DNA from: Paramarasmius palmivorus
Taxonomy: Eukaryota > Basidiomycota > Agaricomycetes > Agaricales > Marasmiaceae
Assembly: GCA_037176845.1 (NCBI GenBank)
Contig: JAYKXP010000022.1
Coordinates: 62,001-126,000, forward strand
DNA length: 64,000 nt
Direction of reading: 5' to 3'
The position numbers and the translations under genes are program-made. The notes under the pieces are model-generated. The model searched no databases. It had not been told where the DNA came from and worked only from the letters and a program-made list of their open reading frames with translations. Within the stretch, counting starts at the first letter, position 1. Each line of letters begins with the position of its first letter. Shown piece by piece: positions 1 through 11,068 of this stretch.

Positions 1-3000
1 GATCAGATGGAGTTGGTGTGGGGGCCCGCCTTCGTTCACGTTTCGCTAGAGAGGAAATCGTACTCTCAGGTAGTTTCTCGACCGAAGATGCTGGCGTGTG
101 AGTCTTTGGCTGGGCACCATTGGAAGCCGCTGAATCAGCATTTTCTGCAGACGTTCGCTTGGGAGTATCCAAGGAAGCTGTCTTGTCGGAAGCTGACGCA
201 TCTGTGCTAGATCTCTCGGAGGAATTAGATGTAGGTTTCTGACTTGGTCGTCGACGAACACCCAGCCTAGTAAGGGCTGCCACAACGTCTTCAGGTAGTT
301 CGTCAAGGGACCCTGCAGAGTCGGACTTTGGAGTCTTGGAAACAGAAGGTTGCGCCCCAGCAGACACCCTCGAAGAGGCACTTGCGTCAGCTTGTGAAAA
401 CTGTTCAATCGAGAAAGCTGGCTTGTGAGTGGGGCTTGGATGGGGCGATAGCTTCGAGTCTGGCGCTGAAAGGTCGAGAGTTTGCATTGGAAGATCTTCG
501 TTCTGCTTTGGGCGTTGAGGGCTCCTCAATGGTATGATGGGAGGCAAGCTGAAGTTGGGACTGCGTGCCACATTCCACGTCAAAGGAGGTTTCCATGCTG
601 AAGGGCCCTTGGCATCTTTGGTGGTGACAACTGCTGATACTTGATCTACTGACAAGCCTTCTGTGGAGGGCATCTTCTTGACTGTTCGTTTTGCCGACAG
701 TGAGTGGTTAGAAACCGCTGCATCATGGTCGAACAGACTCTCAACCGACGGGCTTGACTTTAACACCTTAGAAGCGTCTCCCGGCGGGACCAACATGCCA
801 GCAGAACGTGCGTGTCTCAGAGCTTTCCTCGTCTCGGGAGCATCAATATCAGTTGGGACTACCTGACTAACAACTGGTTGTTCGTCGCGCCCTCTTGACG
901 GCGATTCAATTCTAGATGGGGCTGAGGCGAAATGAGTCAGCGAGTTCAGACAGTGTGAAAAATCCTTACACATCACACGGCCAGACTCCCTACTTGGACT
1001 CAACAGCTTCGAGGATAGCTTATCATTTGGAACATCTGCATTCACTGACAAAACAGGATGAATTTAGTCCATTCGTCTCCACAAATCGAGATACTAACCT
1101 TGCTGACTCGCAGTCAACCGCACTGCATCTGACAGCCTGCTCGAAGAAGTTCCTGCCGCAAATGATGCTGTTCTACGTCTGGAACGTAGAGCTAAAATGC
1201 TCGCATCTGGATTTGGAACATCGGTGGCTGAAAGTCTGCCCGATGAAGGTGAACGTTTGTGCACAGGCCTTAGTGTCGTATTTGCCTCAGCAACACCCGC
1301 AATAGGAAGACTTGGCCCTGGCGAAACGTTCTCTTTGGCAACCAAGACGTTTGGCACAGGCGGAACAATGGGGGTAGGGGGTATGACTTCGAGCAACGCG
1401 GGAAGCTTGGAAGACGGGAGATCACACGCCAGCTCACTAGTAGATACATTGAGCGGCGCTGCAACAGCTGGCTTGTCGACGGCCGGGACCTTCGGCAGAA
1501 TGGGTTCCGCTGTAGGCACCTCAGGGACTTCTGGTGTTGGAGTGCCAGCAGCTTCGGGGACTACCATCTGATGGGGAGACGAAGGATGTGAGGGCAACGG
1601 TGATTGCGATAATAATGCCATGACCTCCGATAAGGATTGAGATAGTGCATGTCCGTCAGAAGACTGAATAGAAGGTGATGAATGTTCTTCTGTTGACGCA
1701 CTAACCGCCGATGATGTCGACATTTTCTCGTCGGGTTGTGACGGAGATCTGGATTCATCGGCTGTGCTTGCTGTTGCTACACCTAGATCTGGAAGCTTCG
1801 GTACGGGAGGCAACTTTTTTGGTGCTCGAGATCCGCGTGGAGGAGGCGTAGTTGACCGGAGCCGCGATTTATCCGTTGCCTTGGTCGTTCTCGACTGACG
1901 AGTCTCGACCGTTGTACCGACGCTGGGACGTGGCAGAGGAATATCTGGAGCTGCTCTAGGTGGAGATCGAGAACGAAGGCGAGCTGATGGCTTCCTTGTG
2001 GGAATGCGAGACGCAGGAACAGCCGAAATGGAAGAAGCTGTGCCTTTGAACTGTGATGCAGTTTCCTTCGCCACTGAGGGAAGTGACGGCACTGGTGGTG
2101 GAACTGAAACAGCACCAGCCTTTGCCAGTCGCGGTAATGAAGGAACCGGTGGAGGAGGTGTGATACTCCGAGGAGGTTGTGGAAGAGGACGAATACCTGG
2201 CGACTTCATACCTCCCGTCGACTTCTTCGAGGACACGGTTGGGCCTACTTCCTTTACCAGTCTGCTTTTCAACTCCAAACGTGAGGGAACTGAGGTTTCA
2301 ATTCTTAGCGCTGGCGGCTCTTTCTTTGGTCGTGGAACAGAGACCGAAACACTCTCTGGTAGCTCCACTATTTGGGAAGAACTTTTAGGTGGCGGCATCA
2401 TCTCACCTTCCGACAAGAACGTCGTTCGGGTGAACTTGGCCGAGAACATCGCAGTGAAGGAAGTATGAGGCGAAAAGGGAGGTCTTGAGGATGTCTGGAA
2501 GGTAGTCGTGGTTGGATGAGATGTCTTTGGGGCCAAGATGGACTTGGAGTTGGGAAGAGGTGGGTGCGATATTGCCTCGAACATCGTGTGATTAGGCAGG
2601 GATGTCTTTGGGAGCTTCGACTTCTCTGCTGGAGTGAACCCGTCACTGTAGGGGGAAGCACCGTACAGTTCAAAAATACTGTATGCCGAGGATGACCCAG
2701 TGATGACAGTGACACTGACGGGAGAGGGGGTGTTCACGGATATCACTGTCTTAGTAGTCGTTGTCGTGGTTGTTGAAATACGCAAAGGGATTTTGAGGGA
2801 TGATGATCGTGATGACCTGATGGCAACCCGGCTACTTGACGTGGTCAATGAATGCTGACCCTTTGGACTCGAGACAATGAAGCTACTAGTGGCGATGCCT
2901 GTTTCTGGTGAGATGAGATCGTCACCAAAATCCACATCTTTTGGCGTCGGAAATGCTCGGAAGATGTTTCCTTGTGACCAAAGAATGGACATCCTTTGTT

Positions 3001-3594
3001 CAAATAGTTCGGCAGTGATACTTGTGCTCGATTCAAGCAGCTGAGCTAGGGATTGGTGTTGGTCTAGCCCAACGTCTTCGGGAACACCGGCCCACTTCGT
3101 TCTCGACTTTGTGACAACAAGCGACCCCTCGTCGCTATCCTCAACCTTCTCTGAATCTGAGGACTCTGGTGTCGATTTGGGATCGGGAGAATCGAAAAGC
3201 GAGTCAGACGACGAGGAATCCGAAGTCGGCAGCGAGGCATCATTGATAGGCATCAAATGATGTTTGTGAGTGAAGGGTTTGAGCTTGAACGCGGGAGGTT
3301 TAGATTTACGTTTACGACTTCCGTCGCCCGAACGCTGTGTTTCGTTCTTTCTGGGGGGTGTTTGGGATGGACCTTGAATATAAACATAGCATTAGTAGAG
3401 AGGATAACATTGTGAGATATCTACGCACCAGCCGCATAAATGTCATAAATATCATCATCACTATCATTCAGACTGCTATTTGGCACCCATTCCTTTCTTG
3501 CCTCCAAACCCCACGAGCCAGGATCATTGAATATCCTTTCTGCGGCAGAGAATTTGTTGAAATGTTTCGGACTGCTTAGGGTGAGAACGGACAT
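1..3594 (-). CDS. Ser/Pro-rich hypothetical protein, 3' end outside window
   Basis: Three exons are visible: 3429-3594, 1099-3372 and <1-1044; the gene runs off the window at base 1. The start at 3594 has a good context (AAAG before ATG). Intron 1 (3373-3428) has donor GTGCGT and branch site TACTAAT; intron 2 (1045-1098) has donor GTTAGT. Both keep phase. The visible part is about 1,160 residues: an acidic N-terminus, a basic patch (RKRKSK), then a very long low-complexity region rich in Ser, Pro and Thr with many PPxP and RSxSP motifs. I see no catalytic domain, signal peptide or membrane segment. The composition suggests a disordered scaffold or SH3-ligand-type protein, but this is inference; I do not recognise the family. 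The C-terminus, which might carry a diagnostic domain, is missing. Confidence 0.75.
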
Positions 3595-4746
3595 CTTTGA
3601 GTTGTGTTCTGGCAAATTGCGAGAGTCGTTAGAGGAAACGAAAAAGAAGACGAAGAGAATGAAAGAAAATATGCCAGCACGACGAAGAATATTGACAGTG
3701 AAAAAAGTGTTGGAGCCGTCCTGCAGTCCCCAAAGAGAACGAAAGTCGAAATCCAAACCCGTTGGTAGTTGAAAAGAAACGAAGGGGAAGGAACCAACAG
3801 TACTGAGCACTGGCGTCTATTTAGGGCTATGCACTCCATGATGGCGGGGGACTTGTGGTGTCAAGATGATGGGCAGAGATGGCGAACGGCGCAACGTATC
3901 GAGTACACACCTGGAAACCGTCGGATCAGTATGGCTTGTCCAAGCCACGCAATAGGTGAGCAACGGTAGCATGCTCGTTCTTGATGAAGTGATGGCGGTG
4001 AAAACTCCTGGTGGTTCAAGTTGGTGTTTCAAGAGACATTTGTCTCTTTCTTTCCCCAAATAGTCGTGTCGATTCCGTCATATAAAGGACTGCCATTGAT
4101 TGACCCTGTAGGGTACGAATATCTAAACGAGCAACAAGGGGGTCCATACGAGTCCATACTGTACTGCAGTGTGATCAAGATCAGTTTGATCGTTGGAGAA
4201 AAGCCAATTACATGCCTGGAAGACCTTTGGTAAGTTGGTAAGTTTCGTCCACTGCTTGGGCAATACAATCCCGTTGTTGGATCGCAGTACATAGTAACAG
4301 TGATGTCGAGTCCTGGTCGAGTCCATCGTGTGCGCCTCAGGCAGCATTTGCATTTGCTCGGTAATCCTTTCTCACGACTTTTGCACACTTCAAGAAGCTC
4401 AGCGCTCAGCTTGGGCCCGGTACGTACCGACTATTAGGAGCCAGACAAGTCAGAAAGGACGTTTACCCGACCGCAGAAGTGATCTCTGCAACATCAAACA
4501 GTTGCTGGTGATAGGGGGTATGTATTCCCTTGTATTCCTCACGGTGATCTGTTACTGACATCAGACACGTCGATGGTCAATTCGTAATGTCTTTATATCT
4601 GTGAGAATAGGATTATACAGAGCAGAGTAAAAGTAGTACGAGTCTCAAAGAAACGGCATGTTGTAAGGTCCAGAGATTTCACGTCAAGTAACCCATCATA
4701 CTCGTACTTAGGTGCGGTTACGCACACATCGCTACCCAGCTCGACC
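3595..4746. other. Intergenic region, no gene seen
   Basis: This is upstream of the Ser/Pro-rich gene and downstream of the membrane-protein gene that ends at 4747. Short open frames occur on both strands, but none has a consistent exon structure or a recognisable motif. Confidence 0.5.
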
Positions 4747-6326
4747 TTAGATCTGCGGTACACCACTCGTGTAGGCTTGCCTATGAGGGTCTGAAGCTGG
4801 TGCTGCACCGTAAGTGTTACCACCAGCATCATACCCTGAATAGCGAACAGGCGCCGCTGGGGGCTGATATGCCTGGGCCTGAGGCGGTGCTGGCGCCTGC
4901 ATTCCAGGCGACATCACGCCGGCGTTGTTCCCATCGTATTGCGAATAATGGACAGGTGAAACCAACTGTGCTTGTGGGTACGTCGCTGATGCATTGGACA
5001 TATACGGAGACGAGTATGGTGGTGCCGTGTGTGTGTTTGGGCTCGGCGGCGTCAGATTCGAGGTTCTGTCGGGAGATGTTGGGTAATGCTGACTCAGAGG
5101 CGGCGAAGGCTGTTGGTATGGCACAGTTGGTTGAGGGAAAGTCGCTGGGTCGTTCGGATTCTGTAAAACCCTCAGCGACTTGAGGTGCCAATGCTTTGAG
5201 AACACTTACATAAACTTTCTCGCTTGGGGGATTCGGGGAAGTTGGCGTGTAAGGCAGTGTTGTTGCTGCACCTGCCCCAGGGGTGTAAGGGGATCCATAT
5301 TGCGAAACATTGTTATTGATGCCAGTCATTTGAGATGGCGGAGTCTTGTTCCTCTTGGAACGGCGCCACAGGATGAACGCTATAACGCCGCCAACAAGGG
5401 CCAGAAAAACGACACCCCCAACGACACCACCTGCAATAGCGCCGACATTGGTCTTCTTTGAGCTACCTGTAGAGCCACCTGTAGAGCCACCTGTGTTATC
5501 TGGTCCAGTCGCGCTGGTGGTAGGGGTTGCCTCGGGACCTTTGAGTGACGTGAGTTGCGGTAACGAACTATGTAGTGTGGCTATACTGACCTGTGTCTGC
5601 TCGAATTGCTGCCAAATCAATATTTTCATTGTTCTGGACGGGAATAAGTTGGTGATTTACTTTCTCAAGGCTAGACTCACATCCAGTGGCAGGAACGCGT
5701 AATGTGGAACTGCAGTTCCCGAAGGAATGGACTTGGGGAAACTGTACCCTTCTATTCAGGGCCAACCCGCAGAGGTAGGAAAGGGCAGACGTACGAGGTG
5801 TAAACTGTAGTGCAGTTCTCGGACCAAAGGTTGAATCTAGATGAAATGATTAAATAGAATGGTCAAGAGACAAGACAAAACTCACTGATCAGCCCAACCA
5901 CCTTGGCATTCGCCACACACACTGAGTAAAGTGTAGTAGACCGTATTACAGACACACTCCGTTGCAAATCTGGGATTGAACCCTGAGTAGTAGTAACCGG
6001 GATCGAGAGGCTGAATGTTAAAGTCTGTCCGCTTCAGAACACTTCGCTTGTTTCCGGTGTAAGGATAACTCACTAGCAGCACAAACACCTCCTAACGCTT
6101 CAGCAATTTGACATGGGGATTGGCCACGAGAATTGAATGACTACATGTTAACAGAAGTCAACGAAAAGTCTACAAAGTCACATCGATGAAGACTGCCACT
6201 CACCCAATCGAAAGTGCTATTCGAGCAAACTGCATGAATTTGCCCCTGGACACTTGGAACCTCAGTTAAGACCGTCCACAACAAACCAAGGGCAGCGATT
6301 CCTGAACGAAGGACGATTCCTGGCAT
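4747..6326 (-). CDS. Secreted-domain, single-pass membrane protein with Pro-rich cytoplasmic tail
   Basis: Seven exons: 6204-6326, 6074-6140, 5886-6024, 5795-5836, 5681-5741, 5210-5608, 4747-5160; all phases close to give 414 residues. Residues 1-29 form a signal peptide ending near SVQG. The ectodomain is Cys-rich (C34, then spaced Cys pairs, including a CVCNTV..LLSVCGECQGGW block and an ENCTTVYTS block). A GGSTGGST linker of short tandem repeats (about 5462-5500) follows, then one membrane helix (VGAIAGGVVGGVVFLALVGG) and a basic stop-transfer stretch (WRRSKRNK). The tail is rich in Pro, Tyr and Gln. This layout recurs in agaricomycetes and resembles wall-stress sensors in topology only; the ligand and function are unknown. 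A possible extra intron near 5540-5590 breaks the frame, so I read through it. Confidence 0.82.
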
Positions 6327-6929
6327 TGTGGGGAAAAGGAGGAACCAAGAACCAAGACCTGTGTTCCTCTGCCGGACAGGGTTTTAATATTGCACGTTCC
6401 AACCTCATTTGAGCGATTAAGCTAATGAAATGACAGGGGATGGAATGATGGGAGCGTAGTTCGACAGGATTTGACATGACAGTTCAGGGCAAGCGTGTCC
6501 GGCGGCCCGAACGAGTCAAAGAGAGCCCCATTATTCACGGACGTCTGCACAACGTCTCCGGATTATTATTGCAGTCTATGCAAAGAGTGTTCGCTACTCA
6601 GTAGCTTTGCGGTCTTAGTGGCACAAGTTGCACAAGTTTGCATAGGAACTTACCGCCACCCAATCTATCCAATTAATCAACAGATTGAATGATCCCATGG
6701 TCGCCACGCCTACCCCACGCTACGACGCCCAAAGGAAGTTACGTCCCCTAAGCGCTCATAACGGATCGAAACGAAAAACGAGTTTATTGATACAGTGCAG
6801 ATATTATGTTCGATCTTCAATACTTGTCCGGAAACTACATTCGTTACCTGTGGGGGAGTCAGTGAGATACGACAGGTCGGCAGAGTACCAACTGCATACG
6901 GTACGTAGATTAACGTTTACCTTTTGAGA
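6327..6929. other. Intergenic region, no gene seen
   Basis: This is the 5' flank of the membrane-protein gene (start 6326) and the 3' flank of the FMP46-like gene (end 6930). I see no coding signal or repeat. Confidence 0.5.
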
Positions 6930-7555
6930 TCAAGAGAACCAACCCTTGGGCTTGTCGACATCATCTTCTTTCTCTTCTCCGTCTCTCTTTCTCCGCACTT
7001 GTTCCAAAATACCCTTCACACACTCAACGTCACCCACACACGCTTTGCCGGCAGTCCAATTAACAACAACTGGCCATTTGAACGAGTTTGGATTCTTGGA
7101 CCCTATTTCCACTATCTTGGACAAAGACGTGTTTCCTTGTGAGGAAAGTGGCGAGGAAGGATGCGCTGATAGGAACAGAGAGGGTGCAGACGCTTCTTGC
7201 TGTTGAGGAGAAGAGAGATATGATAGAATTGTCCGAAGCTGGTCGGAGGTAGGAGGTGATTCTACAACTTCTAGCTTGAAGTCAAGGGGTGGATTTGTCG
7301 ACTTTTCGGGTGGATATGGACCGGACACAGCCGCCTTCAATAACGAAAGTGCTTTATTTGACGGAGGTGAAGCAGGGTTATGACTAGAAATTCAAGACAA
7401 TTGGGTAAAGCTTGGGGTCGAAGATGCTAAGGACGCAATAGCTTACAAGATGGAAATTTCTGGCTATCAAGAGAGTCTCTGTCAGTTTGGCGAGCAAGAG
7501 AAATCTAAGAGATACTTGGGGAGCCTACCACTACGCGTCGAAATGCTGAGAACAT
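6930..7555 (-). CDS. FMP46: FMP46-like putative mitochondrial redox protein (DUF1687)
   Basis: Exons 7529-7555, 7447-7463 and 6930-7383 give 165 residues. The joined N-terminus reads MFSAFRRVVPEISIFHNP, and the ISIFHNPxSPPSxKAL block is characteristic of the fungal FMP46/DUF1687 thioredoxin-fold family. Further family hallmarks are DFKLEVVESPPTSDQLRTIL, WPVVVNWTAGKACVGD and VKGILEQVRRKRDG. Family members are predicted mitochondrial proteins of unknown substrate; the basic N-terminus here fits a targeting peptide. The first donor could be any of three overlapping GT sites (GTAGTG, GTGGTA, GTAGGC). I chose GTAGGC because it has G at intron position 5; the alternatives would drop one or two Val residues. 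The gene is divergent from the first KRE6-like gene. Confidence 0.85.
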
Positions 7556-8270
7556 GATGGTATGAATGAGAGAGCTTCAGTGACGTAAATGTTTCTCTTG
7601 CCTTCAAACGCACCTTTTCTGCAGCTCAAGCGCTCATACGGAACACTTTGACATCTTCGCGACGGAAGATGAAAGAAGGCTTGTCTTTTATGATTCAGAA
7701 GAGTTTGGGCTTTCGGCGGTGCATCCCGCCAAGGCATTTATAGTGCGTTAACTGTTTCTCCTGCGATGCTGCCATTGAATGCATCTTCCGTTCAGCTCTA
7801 TGGCTTGTACATAGTGATTCCAAACTTTCAGACACCATAAAACCTAACAGGTAATAATGAACATGCCATGAGCAGGCAGACCTACGACCACAAGAGTTGA
7901 GGTACGCCAAGATGAAGGAACTCTCGGCGATACTTGTTAATCCAGCCAAGAATGATGACTCTTCTCCTTCCCGACGAGTGCCGCAACCGGAGCTCTAAAC
8001 TATTCGACTATTGTGCAGATATGAAGGATGGAAATTGGTATGGACCATGATTTTGTCCTGATGAATGGACTAATGAGGTGAAGAGACCTTGGAGCTGAGC
8101 CAAATTTCGTGTGGTAGAACTATAACGAAATCCCTAAGTGGGCCGACACTTGGCAATGGTGACCACCAAGAAGACGAGCACAATTTGGGAAAGTACATCA
8201 TGGGAGACTCCCGTTGAACAGGATCCATTCTTTCTTCCCGACACCACCTTCTTTTCCCGCTTTCTCTTCA
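7556..8270. promoter_or_regulatory. Intergenic region between divergent FMP46-like and KRE6-like genes
   Basis: This 715-bp gap must hold the promoters of both divergent genes. I see no convincing TATA box. The minus-strand open frame at 7695-7949 has no splice support or motif. Confidence 0.45.
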
Positions 8271-11068
8271 ATGTCCACCCCGTATCGTGGTGACCCATAT
8301 TCATCGGAAAACCTTCACTCGCCTGTGGCGGGTCATTTCTCTGGAGCGCGGTCGAGAGTGCCTTCTAGTAACTATTCACTGGTTCGCCATGCATTCAATT
8401 CAATATAGCACCAACCACTAAGTCCACTCCTTCAGAACGATTCGCCGTATACAGTATCTTCAAGCAAGCGTACTACAACCTCCTCCTCTGTTGCCGACAA
8501 GGTGCGGTTGCTAGTATCTCTACAATCGACTCAGATTAACACTTCACGCAAGTTCTCCTTATCACCAGACCCAAAGACATGGGGATTAGACCTTTCATGG
8601 AATAATACCGAACCCGACGACGAGCTCCATAACCCAGACCCAGCACGGGACAGAAAGAATGACCAGGGCGGAGATATATGTGCGTCTTGTCCAAGTTTTC
8701 CGCGACCAAACCGTGCTCACATATTGCTTCTCATAGTCAACTCCCGAAGTTTTGCAAACTTGGGATGTCTTATATTATTGATTGTAGGGATCCTGACTCT
8801 CTTGTGAGTTTTCCACATGCCAGAAATCGTCGAAAATTCACATTTTATCGGTAGCGCTGGTTATCCTTTAATAACCTACTTCACTCGGAGAGAGCAGTCT
8901 ACTCGTGGAGGATTCAACTTGGGCGGAGTAAACGCTAGTGGGCAGATACCAGAGATCCCTCTCAATTTCGGCTTGATTGATCCCGACACTCCGCTTGACG
9001 CGTATACATATTCCGCCGTACACGATGGCCGGCCACTTCAGCTCGTTTTCAGTGACGAGTTCAACCGTGAGGGACGTACATTTTATCCAGGAGATGACCC
9101 ATATTGGGAGGCTGTCGATGTGCGTTGAATGTTCTTTTGCTTTGTTTTGAAGTGCTGAAGCTGTGCAGTTACACTATTGGGGAACCAACAGTAAGTTTTG
9201 AATTTTTTGCGGTTTATTCTCTTGTTCGCATCCTAATAACCCATTTTAGACCTGGAGTGGTATGATCCCTCAGCCCTGGCGAGTCTCTATTCTTGGCCAA
9301 CAATTTTCTTGCTGACATTGCATTAGGTTACCGAGAATGGATCCTTGAAGATTACTTTGAGTCGCAAACCTAGTCATGGGCTCGCCTATGAAGGTGGAAT
9401 GGTGAGTCTTGTGCTATAACGTATTGGGCTTGAAATCTCATGAACTGCAGATGGCGACATGGAACAAGTTCTGCTTTACCGGTGGATTGATCATTGCTAG
9501 CGTTATACTTCCTGGTCGGTCAGACGTCTCGGGACTGTGGCCTGGTCAGTAGTTGCAAGTTTCTGGTTCAGCTCGTTTTTTAACCCGTCCTTGCTTTCCT
9601 GCTCACAGCGCTGTGGACTATGGGTAACCTAGGTACGTTGAATTCATCGTAATGCCGACGAAAACTGATTTGGCTGCAAGGTCGTGCCGGTTACGGTGCT
9701 ACTAACGACGGAATGGTACGTCGAAACAAAGTGTTGCGTGGATAAAAGTCTGATTTCTCTTCAGTGGCCTTATACATACGATTCCTGTGATGTCGGTACA
9801 CTAAAGAACCAAACTCTGAACGGTCTCCCGTACCTAGCGACCATTGATGGAGATTCAAAGTTTGACGATGTGCTTTCATATCAGCCTGGACAGAGGCTTT
9901 CAAGGTGCACATGTCCTGGAGAATCACATCCTGGTGAGTGTTCCCACGCATGCCACCTCTCGCAAAAGACGTTTACAAGACATTTCAAGGCCCCATACAC
10001 GAGGACGGTACCTACGTTGGCCGCTCTGCGCCAGAGATCGATATGATAGAAGCTCAAGTGAATTTTTTCAGTTTTTCACCTGTAGAGACATTGTCTAAGC
10101 GCCTCTAGGTCGGCGGCAACTTCCAAGTGCCTGGTGGTCCCTTGGTCGGAGAAGTCTCACAGTCTGGCCAGTTTGCAGTGAGTCTAACCCCTCTGAACCC
10201 ATTTCATAGCTCATAAGATATGTATCATAGCCTTATAATTATGCCTACGATTGGTTTACCGACGATAACCTCCTTATTTTTAACGAGTCGATTACCGAGC
10301 TCAACGGTTATCGAGGAGGTGTAAGCAAACTCTATTTTCAAAAGGGGTCTTCACCTTAACCTTTCCCCCAGGTATACCAACAAGCTGCCTCTTGTGTTAG
10401 CATGACCAATCAAGCATGTTACTCGGGCATGCCGAACCCATGTTATTCCACCTTTGCGTTCGAGTACAGGCCAGGCTATGATGAGGGTGTAGGTACTATT
10501 TCCTCCCAATTGACATCCCGTTGACGTCCAAGGCAGTACATCACATGGCTTACCGACAACAAGAAAGTCTGCACTATATTAGGCCCTGGATTTGCGGCCG
10601 ATCCGCGTGTCGAAATCGGACCCAGACCGATCCCCCAAGAACCCATGTACATCCTCGTCAACCTGGGATTATCGCACAACTTTGGTTTCGTGGATTTGGA
10701 AAGACTAGAATTCCCAACGTAAGCCACCTTGTACAGTTCCATGCGTGGGCTCACGAGCATCTTCTTAGGTACTATTATGTGGACTGGATCCGTGTCTATC
10801 AAGATCCTGACGAGATGAACATTGGGTGTGATCCTCCAGATTTCCCGACGAAGGACTATATCGAGACGTAGGTGTCCTTCTTTCTGAACCTTCCTTGGGA
10901 TACTGAACACTTTATTCCCAGATACATCGAGGCATACACAAATCCGTAAGTGGCTTTGCACTCTCCACGACTAGAATGTTTTCTGATGGCTGACGTAGCA
11001 ATCTTACCACGTGGACCGGTGACTACAAACAGCCCATGCCGAGGAACCGTTTGGTGGACCAGTGTTAG
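8271..11068 (+). CDS. KRE6: KRE6/SKN1-like beta-glucan synthesis-associated GH16 protein, copy 1
   Basis: Twenty exons close in phase to 600 residues: 8271-8381, 8436-8501, 8553-8679, 8737-8803, 8855-9119, 9169-9190, 9250-9278, 9327-9401, 9451-9544, 9609-9632, 9681-9715, 9765-9933, 9990-10057, 10109-10177, 10231-10320, 10372-10488, 10537-10718, 10769-10867, 10922-10945, 10999-11068. Topology is type II: a Ser-rich cytosolic N-terminus, one membrane anchor at about 106-128 ([16 protein letters not shown]), then a lumenal GH16-fold domain. The GH16 signature EIDMIE is intact (E377, D379, E382). Other family blocks are LVFSDEFN, [22 protein letters not shown] and a final RLVDQC. In yeast, Kre6 and Skn1 act in the secretory pathway and are needed for beta-1,6-glucan. 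Intron 9279-9326 uses a GC donor. A diverged inverted paralogue lies at 30085-33106. Confidence 0.93.

Noticed and set aside
5540..5590. Possible intron (GTCAGT to CAAAG) in the membrane-protein gene
   Set aside because: It is 52 nt and would shift the frame before the membrane helix; read-through gives a sensible stalk.
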